From: Martinezella hainanensis
GTDB taxonomy: Bacteria > Pseudomonadota > Alphaproteobacteria > Rhizobiales > Rhizobiaceae
Assembly: GCF_900094555.1 (NCBI RefSeq)
Contig: NZ_FMAC01000001.1
Location: forward strand, 248,001 to 312,000
Length of the DNA stretch: 64,000 bases
Direction of reading: 5' to 3'
Positions 51,464 through 60,038 of the stretch are shown here, in pieces. The first letter of the stretch is position 1. Each line of letters starts with the position of its first letter. The notes below the pieces were generated by a model. It saw only the letters and a list, made by a program, of their open reading frames with translations, ran no database searches and was not told the DNA's origin. The position numbers were made by a program, and so were the translations under genes.

Positions 51464-52372
51464 CTATTCTGCAGCCACAGCGCTGCGCATCGCCTCGACG
51501 TCCCTCAGAGGAGGGAGACCATAAAGGCGGCTGTATTCGCGGCTGAACTGCGAGGGGCTCTGATAGCCGACGCGATGGCCGGCCGATCCGACATCGAGTT
51601 GCTCGACGATCATCAGCCGCCGCGCTTCATGGAGCCGGAGTTGCTTCTGATATTGCATCGGCGACATGGCTGTCACCGCCTTGAAATGATGGTGCAGCGA
51701 TGAAACGCTCATGCCGACACGCTCGGCCAGATCCTCGATGCGGAGCGACTGGGTGAAATTGCCGCGTATCCAGGCAACAGCACGCGCCACCCTGTTGCTT
51801 TGGCTCTCGGCCATGGCAACCTGCAGCAGCCGAGGGCCGTTCGGTCCGGTCAGCAGGCGATAGAGAATCTCTTGCTCGATCAACGGCGCCATCGCCGGAA
51901 TATCATCCGGTCGGTCAAGCAATCTGAGCAGCCGCAGCGAAGCATCAAGCAGTTCCGGAGATGCGGCATTGACGGCAAGCCCGCGCATCGGTTCCGCCGT
52001 CATTGCCTGGCGGGGAATATTGACCCGCGACAGCAACTCATTCAGCCGTTCGCTTTCTAGCACCATCGAGAAACAGAGATAGGGGGTCTCGCTGCGGACA
52101 TTGGTGACCTGCGTCGATACCGGCAGGTCAAGCGCGGTCAGAATATATTCGCCGACACCGTAATGGTACGTATCGGCCCCGACCGTCAGGCTCTTTCGAC
52201 CCTGAACAACAACCGCATAGGAGGGCCGATAGGCGCCATGTTGCCACACGGTGACAGCCGACTGTCTGTACAGGTTCAGGCCCTCGATGGCGGTGCGATG
52301 CTCTCCGTCCCCGGTGGCGAAACGGGCAACGATGGAGGCGAGTTCCTGGTTGGGATTGAAAGGCAGCGTCAT
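51464..52372 (-). CDS. AraC-family regulator (YqhC-like)
   Basis: Protein of 302 residues with an AraC_N cupin domain (residues 20-180: YRPSYAVVVQGRKSLTVGAD, ILTALDLPVSTQV) and a C-terminal double helix-turn-helix: RIEDLAERVGMSVSSLHHHF, KAVTAMSPMQYQKQLRLHEA and VGYQSPSQFSREYSRLYGLP. It is divergent from the alcohol dehydrogenase gene by 200 bp, the same arrangement as YqhC-YqhD in E. coli, where the regulator senses aldehydes. It likely activates the dehydrogenase. Confidence 0.87.
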   Translation of the reverse strand: MTLPFNPNQELASIVARFATGDGEHRTAIEGLNLYRQSAVTVWQHGAYRPSYAVVVQGRKSLTVGADTYHYGVGEYILTALDLPVSTQVTNVRSETPYLCFSMVLESERLNELLSRVNIPRQAMTAEPMRGLAVNAASPELLDASLRLLRLLDRPDDIPAMAPLIEQEILYRLLTGPNGPRLLQVAMAESQSNRVARAVAWIRGNFTQSLRIEDLAERVGMSVSSLHHHFKAVTAMSPMQYQKQLRLHEARRLMIVEQLDVGSAGHRVGYQSPSQFSREYSRLYGLPPLRDVEAMRSAVAAE

Positions 52373-52572
52373 GCACAACCAACTGTTTTCGAGTAGATAT
52401 TGAGGCTTATCTAGGTAACCTACCCCAGCAGCGAAAGGGCGACCGCATAATTAGATTCGCAGGATCGTACATAAAGCTTGCAGGATCGCTCTAACGCTGC
52501 AGCCGGGTCCCGATGCATAGTGCAGCGTCTCAATTCCACTCCCAACCCGTCCCAAAAAGCAAGGAAACTCCC

Positions 52573-53616
52573 ATGCCTATCGCAAAGGGTTACGCCGCCA
52601 CCGACGCGTCCAAGCCGCTCGTTCCCTTCACCTTCGAACGCCGCGAACCGAATGATGACGACGTCGTCATCTCCGTTCAATATTGCGGTGTCTGTCATTC
52701 CGACATCCATCAGGCCCGCAACGAATGGGGCTTTTCGAAATATCCGATGGTTCCTGGCCACGAAGTCGCTGGCGTTGTAACCGCTGTCGGCTCGAAGGTG
52801 TCGAAGTTCAAGGTCGGCGACCGCGTCGGCGTCGGCTGCTTCGTCGATTCCTGCACGACCTGCGCCACGCGCGACCTGGACTACGAGCATTACATGCCGG
52901 GCCTCGTCCAGACCTATAACGACGTCGAAGCCGACGGCAAGACGCCGACCTTCGGCGGCTATTCCGACTCGATCGTCGTCAAGGAAGGCTATGTCCTCTC
53001 CTTCCCCGACAACATTCCGCTCGATGCGGGCGCGCCGCTGCTTTGCGCCGGCATCACGCTCTATTCGCCGCTGCGTCACTGGAAGGCCGGCCCCGGCAAG
53101 AAGGTTGCAATCGTCGGCATGGGCGGCCTCGGCCACATGGGCGTCCAGCTGGCGAATGCCATGGGCGCCGATGTGACGGTTCTCAGCCAGACGCTGTCGA
53201 AGAAGGAAGACGGCTTCAAGCTGGGCGCAAAGGACTACTACGCGACCAGCGATGCCGAGACCTTCACCAAGCTCGCAGGCACCTTCGACCTGATCATCAA
53301 CACGGTCGGCACCGCCATCGACTGGAACGCCTATCTCAACCTGCTGAAGTATGACGGCAGCATGGTGCTGGTCGGCGTTCCCGAACATGCCGTTCCGGTT
53401 CATGCCTTCTCGCTGATCCCCGGCCGTCGCAGCCTTTCCGGTTCCATGATCGGCTCGATCAAGGAAACGCAGGAGATGCTCGACTTCTGCGGTGAACACA
53501 ACATCGTCGCCGAGATCGAGACGATCAACATTCAGGAGATCAACGAAGCCTATGAGCGCGTGCTGAAGAGCGACGTGCGCTACCGCTTCGTCATCGACAT
53601 CGCCTCGCTGGCCTAA
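52573..53616 (+). CDS. zinc-type NAD(P)-dependent alcohol dehydrogenase (YahK/CAD type)
   Basis: Protein of 347 residues of the medium-chain dehydrogenase family: [17 protein letters not shown] (catalytic zinc Cys), [20 protein letters not shown] (His-Glu), [16 protein letters not shown] (second Cys), [20 protein letters not shown] (NADP site). It reduces aldehydes or oxidises primary alcohols. The structural-zinc loop is unusual: [16 protein letters not shown] keeps two of the four cysteines expected. Divergent AraC suggests aldehyde-induced control. Start ATG 52573 fits the family; the longer frame is dropped. Confidence 0.9.
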   Translation: MPIAKGYAATDASKPLVPFTFERREPNDDDVVISVQYCGVCHSDIHQARNEWGFSKYPMVPGHEVAGVVTAVGSKVSKFKVGDRVGVGCFVDSCTTCATRDLDYEHYMPGLVQTYNDVEADGKTPTFGGYSDSIVVKEGYVLSFPDNIPLDAGAPLLCAGITLYSPLRHWKAGPGKKVAIVGMGGLGHMGVQLANAMGADVTVLSQTLSKKEDGFKLGAKDYYATSDAETFTKLAGTFDLIINTVGTAIDWNAYLNLLKYDGSMVLVGVPEHAVPVHAFSLIPGRRSLSGSMIGSIKETQEMLDFCGEHNIVAEIETINIQEINEAYERVLKSDVRYRFVIDIASLA

Positions 53617-53620
53617 TTTG

Positions 53621-53651
53621 AAAAGGGCGGCGTCCGATACGGACGCCGCCC
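53621..53651 (-). terminator. strong hairpin terminator between ndh and the dehydrogenase gene
   Basis: A perfect 12-bp GC-rich stem (53625-53636 with 53640-53651) and a 3-base loop, followed by TTTT on the minus strand, ending ndh transcription. It may also act on the convergent dehydrogenase transcript, but no T-run exists on the plus strand. Confidence 0.8.
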
Positions 53652-53657
53652 TCGCAA

Positions 53658-54920
53658 TTATTCCTCGCGTATGCTTTCCCTTTGCGTGATCAGCCGGGCG
53701 CTGTGCTGCCGGCTGATATAGATCCACAGCCAGCTCCAGGCGACCGCGATACGCCAGCGCACGCCGATCAGGAAGTAGATGTGGGCGAGCCCCCAAACCC
53801 ACCAGGCGAGCCATCCCTTCAGCTTCAGCCAGCCGAAATCGATGATCGCGGCACTCTTGCCGATCGTCGCGAGACTCCCTTGATGGCGATAGTGGAACGG
53901 CCCTGCCGCAGCCTTGCCGGCAAGTTTTGCCTTGATCACCCTGGCGACGTAGGCGCCCTGTTGCTTTGCGGCCGGCGCGATCCCCGGCACGGGGCTTCCA
54001 TCGTCACGCATGACGGCGGCGGTGTCCCCGATGATGAAAATGTCGTCCTGGCCCGGCGCCCTCAGGTCTTTGTCGACTATTGCGCGGCCGGCGCGATCGG
54101 CCGGGATTCCAAGCCATTTCGCCGCCGGCGATGCCTCTACACCCGCCGCCCAGACGATGGTGCGGCACGGCACGAAGCTATCACCGATCGTAACACCTTC
54201 CGTCGAGCATGAGGTGACGGGTTTGCCGAAACGAACCTCGACACCCAGCAGCTCGAGTTCCTTTTGCGCGTAGTCGGAGAGTTCCTGGGCAAAAGCCGGC
54301 AGCACCCGCGGACCGGCCTCCACGAGCAGGATCTTTGCCTTGCGGGTGTCGATGTTGCGGAATTCCCTGGGCAATGTCGTCCGCGCCAGTTCCGAGATGA
54401 TGCCGGCAAGTTCCACGCCCGTCGGACCGGCGCCGACGATCACGAAAGTCAGCAACGCCTCGCGGACGGCCGGGTCCGTTTCCAGCTCCGCCTGTTCGAA
54501 GGCCAGAAGCAGGCGACGGCGAATGGTCGTCGCGTCCTCGAGCGTCTTCAATCCCGGCGCCACCGGCTCCCATTCGTCATGCCCGAAATAGGCATGGGTG
54601 GCACCGGTCGCCAACACCAGCGTATCGTAAGAGATCTTCTGACCGTTTTTCAGCAGCACCTCATGCGCCGCGCTGTCGACACCGATGACTTCGGCAAGCA
54701 ACGTCGTCACTTCGGGCCTATCCCTGAAGAAATTACGGATCGGCCAGGCGATTTCGGAAGTTGCGAGCAAGGTCGTTGCGACCTGATAGAGAAGCGGCTG
54801 AAACAGATGGTGATTGCGCCGGTCGATCATCGTGATGCGAACAGGAGCGCCTTTCAGATCGTTGGCGCACTGCACTCCACCGAAACCGCCCCCGACGACA
54901 ACAACGTGATGATCCTGCAT
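53658..54920 (-). CDS. ndh: type II NADH dehydrogenase
   Basis: Protein of 420 residues, a single-subunit, non-proton-pumping NADH:quinone oxidoreductase of the respiratory chain. FAD site: HHVVVVGGGFGGVQCANDLK; RRNHHLFQPLLYQVAT and the NADH site TFVIVGAGPTGVELAGIISE are clear. DDIFIIGDTAAVM and PAAKQQGAYVARVIKAKL follow, and the C-terminus has a hydrophobic, Trp-rich region (GWLAWWVWGLAHIYFLIG) that anchors it to the inner membrane. GAGG precedes the ATG. Full length. Confidence 0.92.
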   Translation of the reverse strand: MQDHHVVVVGGGFGGVQCANDLKGAPVRITMIDRRNHHLFQPLLYQVATTLLATSEIAWPIRNFFRDRPEVTTLLAEVIGVDSAAHEVLLKNGQKISYDTLVLATGATHAYFGHDEWEPVAPGLKTLEDATTIRRRLLLAFEQAELETDPAVREALLTFVIVGAGPTGVELAGIISELARTTLPREFRNIDTRKAKILLVEAGPRVLPAFAQELSDYAQKELELLGVEVRFGKPVTSCSTEGVTIGDSFVPCRTIVWAAGVEASPAAKWLGIPADRAGRAIVDKDLRAPGQDDIFIIGDTAAVMRDDGSPVPGIAPAAKQQGAYVARVIKAKLAGKAAAGPFHYRHQGSLATIGKSAAIIDFGWLKLKGWLAWWVWGLAHIYFLIGVRWRIAVAWSWLWIYISRQHSARLITQRESIREE

Positions 54921-55027
54921 GGCAACACCTCATATCTAGGTTTCGCCTGAAAACGTAGGGTTGAGACGCATCAGCAGCAACCATCTTTTCTGCATGGCAC
55001 CTGTGCAGCCGTCACCCGCCGTTATAC

Positions 55028-55492
55028 CTACTTTGCATAGTCGACAGGCACAAAGGCGCCGCTTTTCAGCTCTTCCATCGAAATCGACGCCGAGACATCG
55101 AATAGCTCGATCTTGCGCACCAGCATCTTATAGATGACGTCATAATGCTCGACGCGCGGCAATACGATCTTCAGAATATAATCGTAATTGCCAGTCAGCC
55201 GGTGCGCTTCCACGATTTCGGGAATATCGCCGATCGCCTTGCGAAAAGCTTCGATCCACTCGTCGGCGTGATGCGCGGTCTTGATCATCGCATAGACCGT
55301 CGTCGGCACCCCCATCTTTTCACGGTCGAGCACGACGATGCGCCGGGCGATATGCCCGCTTTCCTCAAGACGCTGGATGCGGCGCGAACAGGCCGAGACC
55401 GACAAGGCGACGCGATCGGCAAGTTCCGTGACGGATATACCAGCATCCGCCTGCAAAATTTCGAGAATCTTTCGGTCACGTTCGTCCAGCAT
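55028..55492 (-). CDS. Lrp/AsnC-family transcriptional regulator
   Basis: Protein of 154 residues: MLDERDRKILEILQADAGIS, VTELADRVALSVSACSRRIQ (helix-turn-helix) and a RAM ligand domain (RLTGNYDYILKIVLPRVEHY). It is divergent from an aspartate/glutamate racemase-like gene with 161 bp between. That gap has two spaced copies of TCGAAAAATGC. Likely autoregulated and controlling the racemase in response to an amino acid. ATG 55492 is chosen; the longer frame to 55549 crosses the first repeat. Confidence 0.9.
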   Translation of the reverse strand: MLDERDRKILEILQADAGISVTELADRVALSVSACSRRIQRLEESGHIARRIVVLDREKMGVPTTVYAMIKTAHHADEWIEAFRKAIGDIPEIVEAHRLTGNYDYILKIVLPRVEHYDVIYKMLVRKIELFDVSASISMEELKSGAFVPVDYAK

Positions 55493-55534
55493 GTGCGGTA
55501 ATCCCCATCTATGCGCCGTTATTTTGCATACAAA

Positions 55535-55592
55535 TCGAAAAATGCGCAAACTTTTGCAGGGAAACCCTGATAAGATTCGAAAAATGCAAACA
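55535..55592. promoter_or_regulatory. two direct repeats, candidate Lrp sites
   Basis: TCGAAAAATGCGCAAAC (55535-55551) and TCGAAAAATGCAAACA (55577-55592) start 42 bp apart, four helical turns, in the divergent gap between Lrp and racemase genes. Their spacing suits a wrapping Lrp oligomer. Confidence 0.5.
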
Positions 55593-55653
55593 CATCGCGC
55601 ATGAATCGCAGCACTATTCCTCCATTCACAACTAAGGAGCGGAGAACAGCATT

Positions 55654-56373
55654 ATGCGCACCATTGGCCTGATCGGCGGCATGAGTTTCGAGAGTTCGGC
55701 AGTCTACTACCGCCTGATCAATGAAATGGTCCGCGAGCGGCTGGGCGGTCTCTCTTCCGCCGAAATGGTCATGTACTCCGTCAATTTCGAAGAAATCGTC
55801 GCCCTGCAGAAGGCCGGACGCTGGAACGACGCCGCCGATCGGCTCGGCGATGCCGCACAGCGACTGCAGGCCGCCGGTGCCGAATGCGTGCTGATCTGCA
55901 CCAACACCATGCACCTGATCGCGCCTCAAGTTGCTGAGCGCGTTTCCGCGCCGCTCATCCATATCATCGATGAAACTGCGGCGGCGCTGAAGGCCGCGGG
56001 CCGGGTCAAGCCGCTGCTGCTCGCGACGCGCTATACGATGGAACACGGCTTCTATGCCGAGCGCATGGCTGAAAACGGCGTCTCCATCATGGTTCCCGGT
56101 TCCGAGGATCGCACGGTAACGCATGACATCATCTTCAACGAGCTCTGTGCCGGCATCATCAAGGACGAATCCCGCCGGAAGCTGAACAGCATCATCGAGC
56201 GCGCCAAGGCCGAAGGCGCCGACAGCGTCATTCTCGGCTGCACCGAGATCTGCCTTATCCTCGATCCGAAGGCGCTGATCCTGCCCGGCTTCGACACCAC
56301 AACGATCCATGCGGAAGCAGCCGTCGACTTCGCCCTTGCGGATGAAAAGGCCCATAGCAGCTGCGCTGCCTGA
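55654..56373 (+). CDS. aspartate/glutamate racemase family protein
   Basis: Protein of 239 residues with the YgeA-like fold: MRTIGLIGGMSFESSAVYYR, VLICTNTMHLIAPQ (first catalytic Cys) and DSVILGCTEICLIL (second catalytic Cys). PLLLATRYTMEHGFYAERMA is also conserved. It is a cofactor-independent amino-acid racemase or related isomerase. It sits divergent from an Lrp-type regulator, which supports an amino-acid substrate. Soluble, full length. Confidence 0.9.
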   Translation: MRTIGLIGGMSFESSAVYYRLINEMVRERLGGLSSAEMVMYSVNFEEIVALQKAGRWNDAADRLGDAAQRLQAAGAECVLICTNTMHLIAPQVAERVSAPLIHIIDETAAALKAAGRVKPLLLATRYTMEHGFYAERMAENGVSIMVPGSEDRTVTHDIIFNELCAGIIKDESRRKLNSIIERAKAEGADSVILGCTEICLILDPKALILPGFDTTTIHAEAAVDFALADEKAHSSCAA

Positions 56374-56396
56374 TCTCGATCAATTTACTTGACTGA

Positions 56397-56414
56397 GTCC
56401 AATAAATAATGGAC
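56397..56414. promoter_or_regulatory. 18-bp inverted repeat, candidate MarR operator
   Basis: GTCCAATAAATAATGGAC has GTCCA/TGGAC arms around an A+T-rich centre. It lies 30 bp before the start codon of the MarR-GNAT gene, just ahead of the GAGGAG ribosome site. Confidence 0.5.
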
Positions 56415-56444
56415 ATCGTCTTCCATATTTGAGGAGACGATGTC

Positions 56445-57374
56445 ATGCCCCCTGCTGCCGAATTCACGACCATCGATGCCGTCCGCGACTTCAACCGGTT
56501 CTACACGAATTTTCTCGGTGTCCTGAACAAGGCCTATCTCGACAGCCCCTACACTTTGACGGATGTGCGCGTGCTGTTCGAAGTCGGATTTCGCGGCGGC
56601 GTTGCCGCTTCGGCCCTGACGCGCGACCTGCATCTCGATCCCGCCTATCTCAGCCGCATCGTCAAACGCTTCCGCGAGGACGGGCTGATCGAGACGACGC
56701 CGGACCCGAGCGACGCGCGCAGCCAGGTCATAAAAGTTACCGAAAAGGGACAGGCGCAGTTCGAGGAATTCGTCCGCCGCTCGCGCGCGCAGATCGCCGG
56801 CTATTTCGAAAAGCTCGCAATCGGCGAACCGGAACGGGTCGTGGCAGCGATGCGGACGATCCAGGATACGCTCGGCGCCGATGAAACAACCGTCGCTCCC
56901 GCCGTTATCCGCAACCATCGTTCCGGCGACATCGGCTGGATCGTGCAAAGCCAGGCACGTTTCTACACCGAGGAATTCGGCTGGGACGATCGCTTCGAAG
57001 GACTGGTCGCCGAAGTCGCCGGCAAATTCCTGTCCAATTTCAATCCTGAGAAGGATCGGTGCTGGATCGCCGAGCGAGGCGGCCTGAATGTCGGCTCCGC
57101 CATGATCGCCGATGGCGGCGACGGCATCGCCAAGCTCAGGCTGCTCTATGTCGACAAGGCCGCACGCGGCCTCGGCCTCGGCAAGTTGCTGGTCGACGAA
57201 TGCATCCGCTTCTCGCGCGACGCCGGCTACAAAAAGCTATCGCTTTGGACCAACGATATTCTCGATACGGCGCGGGCAATCTACATCAAGGCGGGCTTCA
57301 AGCTTGCGGCGGAGGAAAGGCATCGCATGTTCGGCCCGGAACTGAACGGCCAGACCTGGGTGCTCGATCTCTAA
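56445..57374 (+). CDS. MarR-GNAT fusion protein
   Basis: Protein of 309 residues. Residues 1-145 are a MarR winged helix: LTDVRVLFEVGFRGGVAASA, DPAYLSRIVKRFREDGLIET, SDARSQVIKVTEKGQAQFEE. Residues 155-309 are a GNAT acetyltransferase: IVQSQARFYTEEFGWDDRFE, LRLLYVDKAARGLGLGKLLV (acetyl-CoA site) and LSLWTNDILDTARAIYIKAG. GAGGAG is eight bases upstream. Such fusions may link DNA binding to acetylation of a small molecule; the target is unknown. An inverted repeat in the promoter suggests autoregulation. Confidence 0.88.
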   Translation: MPPAAEFTTIDAVRDFNRFYTNFLGVLNKAYLDSPYTLTDVRVLFEVGFRGGVAASALTRDLHLDPAYLSRIVKRFREDGLIETTPDPSDARSQVIKVTEKGQAQFEEFVRRSRAQIAGYFEKLAIGEPERVVAAMRTIQDTLGADETTVAPAVIRNHRSGDIGWIVQSQARFYTEEFGWDDRFEGLVAEVAGKFLSNFNPEKDRCWIAERGGLNVGSAMIADGGDGIAKLRLLYVDKAARGLGLGKLLVDECIRFSRDAGYKKLSLWTNDILDTARAIYIKAGFKLAAEERHRMFGPELNGQTWVLDL

Positions 57375-57457
57375 ACAGGCTAGTCGCGAGGTCCATGGAC
57401 ACGCTGCGGCTTCACTTCTATTCTCCATGCACCCCTGATTTGCATCGAGACATCGAC

Positions 57458-57964
57458 ATGGCCGCAAACATCGAAATCCGGATAGAGCCCATTGCCGACG
57501 AGTATATCGAGGATTTCCGCGCAGCGCTCGATACCGTCGCGCGCGAGTGGAAATATCTATCGCTCCTCGAAGCCCCACCGCTGGAAGACACGCGCGCCTT
57601 CGTCCTCGGCATGATCGAAAAGGGCAATCCGCAATTCGTCGCGCTGGCCGATAGCAAGGTGGTCGGATGGTGCGATATCAGCCGCCATACGTTTCCGTCC
57701 CATGCCCACACCGGCAGGCTCGGCATGGGCATCATCCCCGCCTATCGCGGCCAGGGACTGGGACGTCGCCTGATAGACGCAACGCTGCAGGCAGCGCGCA
57801 ATGTGGGAATAGAACGCGTCGAGCTTAGCGTGCATGCCGACAATGACAGAGCCATCGCGCTTTATGAGAAAGTCGGCTTCGTCCGCGAGGGCTTTGCCCG
57901 CAAATCCGTTCGCATAGACGGACGCTACCTCGATGCCATCTACATGGCACGATTCCAGGAATAG
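57458..57964 (+). CDS. GNAT-family N-acetyltransferase
   Basis: Protein of 168 residues: KVVGWCDISRHTFPSHAHTG, RLGMGIIPAYRGQGLGRRLI (acetyl-CoA motif A), DATLQAARNVGIERVELSVH, ADNDRAIALYEKVGFVREGF. Substrate unknown, perhaps an amino group on a small molecule or a protein. The start at 57458 is chosen by homology-like features; ATG 57395 would add 21 residues. It follows the MarR-GNAT gene by 83 bp. Confidence 0.85.
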   Translation: MAANIEIRIEPIADEYIEDFRAALDTVAREWKYLSLLEAPPLEDTRAFVLGMIEKGNPQFVALADSKVVGWCDISRHTFPSHAHTGRLGMGIIPAYRGQGLGRRLIDATLQAARNVGIERVELSVHADNDRAIALYEKVGFVREGFARKSVRIDGRYLDAIYMARFQE

Positions 57965-58026
57965 CCAATCGGTGACCAGCCGATTTTGTCGTTAACTTTG
58001 TTGCATCGCAAAAATTCACTTGATTT

Positions 58027-58042
58027 GGAAACGATCATTTCC
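58027..58042. promoter_or_regulatory. near-palindrome, candidate TetR operator
   Basis: GGAAACGATCATTTCC has 14 of 16 bases in dyad symmetry and ends 12 bp before the ATG of the TetR gene. Confidence 0.5.
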
Positions 58043-58054
58043 TAAAAGAGTGTC

Positions 58055-58672
58055 ATGACGACAAACGCTCTCGACATCGCACCAAAGCTTCGCGGCCGGC
58101 CACGGGAATTCGACATGGATTCCGCGCTTGACGAAGCACTGCGCGTCTTTTCCGAGCGGGGCTATTATGCCGCCTCGATCAGCGAATTGACCGAGGCCAT
58201 GGGACTGACCGCCGGCAGCGTCTACAAAGCCTTCGGCGACAAGCGCGGCGTGTTCCTTGCTGCTTTCGATCGCTATCGCCACGTACGGCAGCGCCTGATC
58301 GACGAAGCCCTTGCCGAAGCGCCAAATGCTCATGAAAAACTGCGGACATTGGCGAGGTTCTTTGCTGAAGCATCGTGCGGCGAGATCGGTCGCCGGGGTT
58401 GCCTCGTGGTCGGCAGCGCGACCGAGCTTGCACTTTTTGACGAAGAGGTCGCAAACCGCGTCGGCGTGGCCTTCGATTTCGACGAGAAGCGCATTCTGGA
58501 TCTCATTCGCCTGGGTCATTCCGATGGTTCCGTGGCGAAGCATGTCGACCCTGAAAGCACCGCCTGTGCCCTGCTGGCCCTGACAAAAGGCATGCGTGTA
58601 ATTGGCAAGACCGGCCGTAAAGCCGAACATATGCTCGCCGTCGCCGAGACGGCCATGAAACTGCTGAACTGA
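58055..58672 (+). CDS. TetR-family regulator, upstream of an MFS exporter
   Basis: Protein of 205 residues: GRPREFDMDSALDEALRVFS, ERGYYAASISELTEAMGLTA, GSVYKAFGDKRGVFLAAFDR make the TetR DNA-binding domain; the rest is a helical ligand domain with a Cys pair (ASCGEIGRRGC). It precedes an MFS gene by 49 bp on the same strand, so it very likely represses the exporter and itself through the near-palindrome at 58027-58042. Confidence 0.88.
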   Translation: MTTNALDIAPKLRGRPREFDMDSALDEALRVFSERGYYAASISELTEAMGLTAGSVYKAFGDKRGVFLAAFDRYRHVRQRLIDEALAEAPNAHEKLRTLARFFAEASCGEIGRRGCLVVGSATELALFDEEVANRVGVAFDFDEKRILDLIRLGHSDGSVAKHVDPESTACALLALTKGMRVIGKTGRKAEHMLAVAETAMKLLN

Positions 58673-58721
58673 TTTTCATCGAAATTTTGGGGAGCCCCCC
58701 TGCCCGCACCGAGGACAAGAC

Positions 58722-59948
58722 ATGCCCGCAACTGCCGCCGCCAGACGGGAGAGCACGCCGCTCCCTGAAAAGACCATTTCGCCGCTGCTGACCTTCATGT
58801 TCGCCGCCGCCTGCGGGCTGGTGGCCGCCAATCTCTATTATGGCCAGCCGCTCGCCGGCCCTATCAGCCAGTCGCTCGGCTTCACCCCCGCCGCAACAGG
58901 CCTCATCGTCACGCTGACCCAGATCGGCTACGGCCTCGGACTCTTGCTGATCGTGCCGCTCGGCGACCTTTTGGAAAACCGCAGGCTGGTGCTGACACTG
59001 GTTGCGCTTTCCGCCATCGCACTGGTCGGCGCCGCTTTTGCCTGGTCGCCGTCGCTGTTCCTGCTCGCTTCGCTCTGTATCGGCCTTGCTTCCGTCGCCG
59101 TGCAGGTTCTGGTTCCCTTCGCGGCGCACATGGCGCCTGATGCCAGCCGCGGTGCCGTCGTCGGCAACGTCATGAGCGGCCTGCTCGTCGGCATCATGCT
59201 CGCCCGCCCGGCGGCGAGCTTCTTGTCCGAGCTTCTGTCCTGGCACGCGGTCTACATCATCTCCTCCGGCATCATGATCGGGCTGATCGTCATCCTGCGC
59301 CTCGTCCTGCCGACCCGCGTGCCACATACGAAGCTGCACTACGGACAGTTGCTGTCCTCCATGGGTCACCTCGCGCTCCATACGCCGGTCCTGCAGCGAC
59401 GCGCGCTCTATCAGGCCTGCATGTTCGGCGCCTTCAGCCTCTTCTGGACGACGACGCCGCTACTGCTGGCGAGCCCGGCCTTCGGCCTGACACAGAACGG
59501 CATCGCCCTTTTCGCGCTTGCCGGCGCAGCCGGCGCGGTCGCATCCCCGATTGCCGGACGTGTAGCCGATCGCGGCTGGACGAGGCCTGCGACCGCCTTT
59601 GCGCTGGTAATTGCGATCGTTGCCTTCCTGATCGGTCACTTTTCCGGCGGCGGCTCGCTGCTGGCACTGGCTACGCTCACGCTGTCAGGCATCATGCTTG
59701 ACTTCGGCGTTCAGACGAATCTCGTGCTCGGACAACGCTCGATCTTCGCGCTCAGCGCCGAACATCGCAGCCGTCTCAACGGGCTCTACATGGCGACCTT
59801 CTTTGCCGGTGGCGCCCTCGGTTCGGCGCTCGGCGGCTGGGCTTATGCGACCGGAGGCTGGAACCTGGCCTCCTGGATTGGTGTAGCTTTCCCGGTCATC
59901 GCGCTGCTTGCCTTCCTGACCGAACGCAATTCCAGGAAAAGTGCGTAG
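58722..59948 (+). CDS. MFS efflux transporter
   Basis: Protein of 408 residues with about twelve membrane helices. The first loop carries YYGQPLAGPISQSLGF and the helix 2-3 motif GLLLIVPLGDLLENRRLVL, typical of drug or sugar exporters of the MFS. The C-terminal half has PIAGRVADRGWTRPATAF and FFAGGALGSALGGWAY. Substrate unknown; its TetR partner points to an efflux role. Its last four residues and the stop codon lie inside a RIME-like repeat, so the repeat has replaced the original C-terminus. Confidence 0.9.
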   Translation: MPATAAARRESTPLPEKTISPLLTFMFAAACGLVAANLYYGQPLAGPISQSLGFTPAATGLIVTLTQIGYGLGLLLIVPLGDLLENRRLVLTLVALSAIALVGAAFAWSPSLFLLASLCIGLASVAVQVLVPFAAHMAPDASRGAVVGNVMSGLLVGIMLARPAASFLSELLSWHAVYIISSGIMIGLIVILRLVLPTRVPHTKLHYGQLLSSMGHLALHTPVLQRRALYQACMFGAFSLFWTTTPLLLASPAFGLTQNGIALFALAGAAGAVASPIAGRVADRGWTRPATAFALVIAIVAFLIGHFSGGGSLLALATLTLSGIMLDFGVQTNLVLGQRSIFALSAEHRSRLNGLYMATFFAGGALGSALGGWAYATGGWNLASWIGVAFPVIALLAFLTERNSRKSA

Positions 59949-60010
59949 CGGTTTTCCGTCCGGAATGGCGTAAAAACAAAAGGATAGAACATTTTCGCGA
60001 TTCGAAGAAA
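59936..60010. repeat. diverged RIME-like element
   Basis: GAAAAGTGCGTAGCGGTTTT followed by CCG and a stretch with GTAAAAACAAAAGGATAGA matches the core of the repeat at 11022-11128 (AAAAGTGCGCAGTGGTTTTG). The outer palindromic arm is degraded. It overlaps the end of the MFS gene. Confidence 0.55.
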
Positions 60011-60038
60011 AGCGGAAAGGTTCGAACGCTAGAACTGA

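Noticed and set aside
55600..57964. Horizontal island suggested by many small regulator/enzyme pairs
   Set aside because: Codon use and GC look like the surroundings, and no integrase, tRNA-flanked repeat or transposase is visible.
58503..59381. 292-codon open frame opposite the MFS gene
   Set aside because: Shadow of a membrane protein gene with clear MFS motifs.
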